64,000 bases of DNA, taken from the NCBI GenBank assembly GCA_963736715.1, contig CAVTQA010000019.1, forward strand, positions 62,001 to 126,000. The letters run 5' to 3'. The position numbers and the translations under genes are program-made. How positions within the stretch are numbered: the first letter of the stretch is position 1; every line of letters starts with the position of its first letter. This DNA comes from AP-15 sp963736715. GTDB taxonomy: Bacteria > Pseudomonadota > Alphaproteobacteria > ATCC43930 > CGMCC-115725. Under the pieces are notes generated by a model. That model was not told the DNA's origin. It did no database searches and saw only the letters and a list, made by a program, of their open reading frames with translations. Positions 60,694 through 64,000 of the stretch are shown one piece after another.

Positions 60694-62457
60694 TCATGCC
60701 GCTTCGCCCACCGCCACGCGAAGACCCGACAGAAACAGCTCGCGGTCCGCGGGACTCCGGAGCTGTGCCGCACTGGGCACCAGGCGAGGCGTAATGCTGC
60801 GCAGCCTTGCAATGATCGCGTGCGCTTCATCGAGCCGTCCCATATGGAAATAGCACGCGGCGAGAACGCAGTATGAGTGCGGATAGCCGGGATTTTCCTG
60901 AACAGACAGAAGCAGTTTCGACGCCGCTTCGTCAAACTCGCGTTTGAAGAAATGAGCTTCGCCGATCAAGCTCAGTGGCGTACCGGTCCGCTCGCGCGGG
61001 CTGAGGCGCAGCGCCGTCTCGGCATGCTCGATCGCGAGATCGTGCTGACCGGCCCACAGCCTGAGAACACCACTCAGGAACCAGCCGCGGGAGAAGCTCG
61101 GGGTGAGCGTGAGGGCACGGTCGACCAGCGCGATCATGGCGCCGATATCCTCGCCGAAATTGGCAAGGACAAAGGCGGCGTTCGCGAGGATGCCGGGGTC
61201 GTCCCCCGCCACCTGGAGCGCCTGCCGCGCAAGATCTACCGCTTCGCTGGCGGTCTCCGATTCTTCGGCCCAGCCCTCTCTGAAGCGTCGCATGTGGCAC
61301 ATCGCTGCCAACGACAGGGCGGGACCCCAGTGGCGATCGGTCGCTATCGCCTGGTGGAGCAAATCCAGAGCCCTGAGCAGCCGCTCTTTTGTTATTGGAT
61401 AATAGGTCGCGAGGGCGCGAAGATAGAGATCGTAGGCAGTCGCGTCACTCGTCGGACGGGCGGCCGAGCGGTGGACTTCGGCGGCTTGCAATGCGGGCTC
61501 GATGACGCCGGCGACGTTGATCGCCACCCTGTCCTGCAGGTCGAAAACATCTTCCAAGGAGCCGTCGAAACGATCAGCCCAGAGATGGGTGCCAGTCTCG
61601 GCCTCGATCAGCTGCGCGGTGATACGCACCCGATTTCCGCCCTTGCGCACCGAACCTTCGAGAACGTAGCGGACCCCGAGCTCGCGTCCAACCTGCTTCA
61701 CGCCGACTGATCTTCCCTTGTAGGTGAAGCTGGAATTGCGCGCGATGACGAACAGCCAACGGATGCGGGAGAGCGCGGTGATGATCTCCTCGACCATGCC
61801 GTCGGCGAAATATTCCTGTTCCGGATCGCCGCTCATGTTCTGGAACGGCAGGACCGCGATTGACGGCCTGTCAGGCAGCGACAGCGGCGCTCTGGCAGCC
61901 GCATCCGGGGTTAGAGGCATTGTTTCTCCGGTCATATTCACATCGAAAACGCGGACCGGGCGCGCGATGTTCTTGACTTGCTGCTCACCCCTGTCGTCGA
62001 AAGCAAAACCGAGCTTGTCGCACACTTGGTCGCGCACTACGCGGCTGACGCAGATTCCTCCCGGGCTCGCCAAGGCTTCGAGGCGGGCGGCAACATTGAC
62101 GCCATCGCCGTAGATTTCCCTCCCGTCTTTGATGATGTCGCCGAGATTGATGCCGATGCGGAACTCGATCCGCCGATCCGCCTGTAGATCGGCGTTGCGA
62201 AGGGCCATCTCCCGTTGGACCTCGACCGCGCAGCGCACCGCGTCGACAACGCTCGCGAACTCGACCAAGAGGCCGTCGCCCATGGTTCTGACGACGCGGC
62301 CATGGTGCTCCTTGATCTTCGGATCGGCAAGTGTGCGGCGCAGCACCCTCAGCCTTTCGAGCGTGCCCTCCTCGTCCTCACCCACGAGCCGCGAGTAGCC
62401 CACGACATCGGCCGCCAGGATCGCCGCCAAGCGCCGCTCCACCTTCCGTTCACCCAT
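60694..62457 (-). CDS. adenylate/guanylate cyclase with TolB-like and TPR domains
   Basis: A 587-residue soluble class III nucleotide cyclase. Domain 1 (residues 8-175) is the catalytic domain: LAAILAADVVGYSRLVGEDE (metal Asp), GRVVRTMGDGLLVEFASVVD (the MGDG Asp), EFRIGINLGDIIKDGREIYG and GDGVNVAARLEALA (transition-state Asn/Arg). A linker follows, then the TolB-like module PSIAVLPFQNMSGDPEQEYF and YVLEGSVRKGGNRVRITAQL, then TPR-like helices (AIEHAETALRLSPRERTGTP; HSYCVLAACYFHMGRLDEAH). Such proteins make cAMP or cGMP in response to unknown cues. ATG 62457 follows GCAGGCC; the longer frame to 62541 was rejected. A cyclase-free TolB/TPR paralogue occurs at 18693-20003. Confidence 0.92.
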   Translation of the reverse strand: MGERKVERRLAAILAADVVGYSRLVGEDEEGTLERLRVLRRTLADPKIKEHHGRVVRTMGDGLLVEFASVVDAVRCAVEVQREMALRNADLQADRRIEFRIGINLGDIIKDGREIYGDGVNVAARLEALASPGGICVSRVVRDQVCDKLGFAFDDRGEQQVKNIARPVRVFDVNMTGETMPLTPDAAARAPLSLPDRPSIAVLPFQNMSGDPEQEYFADGMVEEIITALSRIRWLFVIARNSSFTYKGRSVGVKQVGRELGVRYVLEGSVRKGGNRVRITAQLIEAETGTHLWADRFDGSLEDVFDLQDRVAINVAGVIEPALQAAEVHRSAARPTSDATAYDLYLRALATYYPITKERLLRALDLLHQAIATDRHWGPALSLAAMCHMRRFREGWAEESETASEAVDLARQALQVAGDDPGILANAAFVLANFGEDIGAMIALVDRALTLTPSFSRGWFLSGVLRLWAGQHDLAIEHAETALRLSPRERTGTPLSLIGEAHFFKREFDEAASKLLLSVQENPGYPHSYCVLAACYFHMGRLDEAHAIIARLRSITPRLVPSAAQLRSPADRELFLSGLRVAVGEAA

Positions 62458-62802
62458 TATTTGGCCTGCCCAAAAAGCGAGCCCGTCGCAGCTTAATACG
62501 TCGCAAAAAACGATGCAGCCTTTTCCGGGTTTCCCTGCCAAACAAGGAAACTGTTCGCCTATTTCGTGACAATGCTACTCGGTTTTCGAAACTCTGACCT
62601 CAGCTGTGTCCGCCGTGATGACCTGACCCATCGCGACACACACCCCACAAAGGACCGCAACGCTCGGTCCCTCGTAGCCGGGCGCAGCTGTGCTAGCGGA
62701 CAGCGATCAGCGCGACCCAAAAAAAACCGAAACGTGTACTGCAGAGCCCCTCGCGGGCTGATAACATGGTTTGGTAAACTCCCCAAATGCGACGAGCCGC
62801 CC

Positions 62803-64000
62803 ATGCGCACTCCCGGGGGCGCCACGACCCGCGACGGCATTCTGCCGACATCGATCGAGGTCAGACACGAGGATAAACACCCCGGGTTTGCGCGACCGGC
62901 CGACCCCCTCCAAGAGCTGGCGGATCTCCTTGGGCCGCAGAGGAGTCGCGAAGGCCTGCCTGATCGGGACGAAGCGCCCGACGGAAACGCCGAAGGTGCC
63001 GCCACTCGCACGAAGCTCGGCCTTGCCTCCGCGCAGCGGCACGACGGCGACCCTTCCCAGAATTGGGAGATGGCCATTGCCGCCCTCGAAGACGCCCCCT
63101 CGGTGTTGGCGGGCGAGCGCAATGACGTAGTCGTTCTGCCAAAATCGAGCGACGTCAGAGACAACGATAGAAAGCAAGGGTTCGCGCGACTGCGCGATTC
63201 CCTCCAAGAGCTAACAGGCCTACTTGAGACACTGAGAAATCGCCAGAGCACGCCCCACCGTGAAGAGGCGCCCGAAAAAGACCCCGACTGGGCCACCGCT
63301 CGCATGAAGCTCGGGCTTGCCTCCGCGCAGCGGCACGACGGCGACCGGTCCCTGAACTGGGAGATGGCCATCGGCGCCTTCGAGGATGCTCTATCGGTGC
63401 TGACGCGCGAACGTGATCCGGAACAGTGGGCCACCGCTCGCATGAACCTCGGCGTTGCCTGCCGGGACCGGCTTGCCGGGGACCGCTCGGACAATCTGGA
63501 GCAGGCGATCTCCGCCTTCCAGGACTGCCTCTCGGTGTGGGCCCGCGAGCGCAACCCGGAACAATGGGCTGCCGCTCGCATGAACATCGGCATCGCCTAT
63601 TGGGAGCGGCATGCCGGGGACCGGCAGGAGAACCAAGAACGTGCCATCGGCGCCTTCGAGGACTGCCTCTCGGTGTGGACATCCGGTCGCGACCCGGAGC
63701 ACTGGGCCACCATTAAAATCAACGTCGGCGTCGCCTACCGGGAGCGCCATGCCGGCCACAGGTGGAAAAACCAGGAGCGGGCGCTCGAGGCCTTTGAAGG
63801 CGCTCTCTCGGTCTGGTCACGCGAACGCAATCCGGAACAATGGGCTGCTGCTCGCATGAATATCGGCATTACTTGCTGGCAGCGTATTGCCGGCTACCGG
63901 TCGGAGAACCGGGAACGGGCGATTGGGGCGTTTGAGGACGCGCTGTCGGTGTGGACCCGCGAGAACAACCCCGACGGGTGGGCTGCCGTTCGTATGAACC
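62803..64000 (+). CDS. TPR-like repeat protein built from nested repeats, runs off the window
   Basis: At least 399 codons, continuing past the edge. The first part is two 98-residue units, each LQEL(A/T)xLL coiled helix plus ATxxKLGLASAQRHDGDxSx and NWEMAIxAxEDAxSV (phenylalanine anchors at 62887 and 63181, exactly 294 bases apart). Then follow 46-residue TPR-type repeats with Trp codons at 63289, 63427, 63565, 63703, 63841 and 63979, each spaced exactly 138 bases: WATARMNLGVACRDRLAGDR, NLEQAISAFQDCLSVWARER and similar. These resemble repeats in CHAT-domain or NACHT-linked TPR proteins; no enzymatic domain is yet visible. Start uncertain: ATG 62803 is the first plausible codon, and the frame is open back to about 62500 but looks non-coding there. 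Confidence 0.8.
   Translation, partial: MRTPGGATTRDGILPTSIEVRHEDKHPGFARPADPLQELADLLGPQRSREGLPDRDEAPDGNAEGAATRTKLGLASAQRHDGDPSQNWEMAIAALEDAPSVLAGERNDVVVLPKSSDVRDNDRKQGFARLRDSLQELTGLLETLRNRQSTPHREEAPEKDPDWATARMKLGLASAQRHDGDRSLNWEMAIGAFEDALSVLTRERDPEQWATARMNLGVACRDRLAGDRSDNLEQAISAFQDCLSVWARERNPEQWAAARMNIGIAYWERHAGDRQENQERAIGAFEDCLSVWTSGRDPEHWATIKINVGVAYRERHAGHRWKNQERALEAFEGALSVWSRERNPEQWAAARMNIGITCWQRIAGYRSENRERAIGAFEDALSVWTRENNPDGWAAVRMN

Noticed and set aside
62559..63593. 344-codon minus-strand open frame at the right end
   Set aside because: The TPR periodicity and WATARMNLG-type motifs are on the plus strand; this is the repeat's shadow, which is why it also looks repetitive.

Overview
The window is high-GC DNA with the codon habits and gene content of an alphaproteobacterium. 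Rhodospirillales-like or Bradyrhizobium-like relatives fit best, from the argJ / parvulin isomerase / secA arrangement, the rhizobium-type small ORFs, the CoA-linked catabolic genes and the GTCATTGCGAGCGC-type intergenic palindrome. This is inference from gene content; no rRNA or tRNA gene was seen. One housekeeping island (about 50.0-55.7 kb: mutT-like, argJ, ppiC-like, secA) sits in an otherwise accessory, patchy landscape with many broken genes.

Region by region. 0-3.7 kb: a three-subunit molybdenum hydroxylase operon (coxM-coxL-coxS order, minus strand, cut by the window edge). 4-6 kb: relics (a DUF4268-type protein, a short conserved N-terminal fragment) and one small secreted protein. 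6.2-7.7 kb: ThuA-like and GST-like genes. 7.8-12.1 kb: a frameshifted TonB-dependent receptor divergent from a polytopic membrane/TPR protein, their start codons abutting in CATATG. 12.1-16.7 kb: two secreted NHL-repeat paralogues with the same terminator hairpin, flanking a HupE/UreJ-type membrane gene. 17-20.3 kb: an amidohydrolase, a TolB-like/TPR protein, and a decayed second copy of the amidohydrolase 3' end. 20.3-27 kb: a vanadium-haloperoxidase-like protein, GNAT, aldo/keto reductase, frameshifted enoyl-CoA hydratase, a solute-binding-protein remnant and an RhlE-type helicase. 27-29.1 kb: a run of very small minus-strand genes. 29.8-31.6 kb: a ribbon-helix-helix protein and a PHB-depolymerase-type esterase.

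31.7-37.9 kb is the most unusual part. A gene of about 1,300 codons joins a GH13 alpha-amylase-like catalytic domain to a galactose/glyoxal-oxidase-like (AA5) copper-radical domain that keeps the Cys-Tyr pair, Tyr-His and distal His, followed by a CX6C domain that may resemble HMA metal-binding folds. One apparent frameshift lies in the amylase part. It is flanked by a possible zincin-like protein, a 57-residue N-terminal piece of a Dyp-type peroxidase with an excellent ribosome binding site, an SRAP remnant and a small HNH-like protein.

38.8-46.9 kb: an ECF sigma factor whose frame runs into a signal-peptide protein, a frameshifted His/Gly-rich secreted protein, an RND efflux pair, and tungstate-type tupB/tupA without the ATPase. 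47-50 kb: a TauD remnant, MaoC hydratase, hemerythrin-like protein and SDR. 55.7-64 kb: an enolase-superfamily enzyme, quinone oxidoreductase, cupin, universal stress protein, a badly decayed AMP-dependent ligase, an adenylate cyclase/TolB/TPR protein, and the start of a protein built of nested TPR-like repeats that leaves the window.

At least eight recognisable genes carry frameshifts while the housekeeping genes are intact. That suggests real decay in accessory DNA, although sequencing error cannot be excluded from one sequence.
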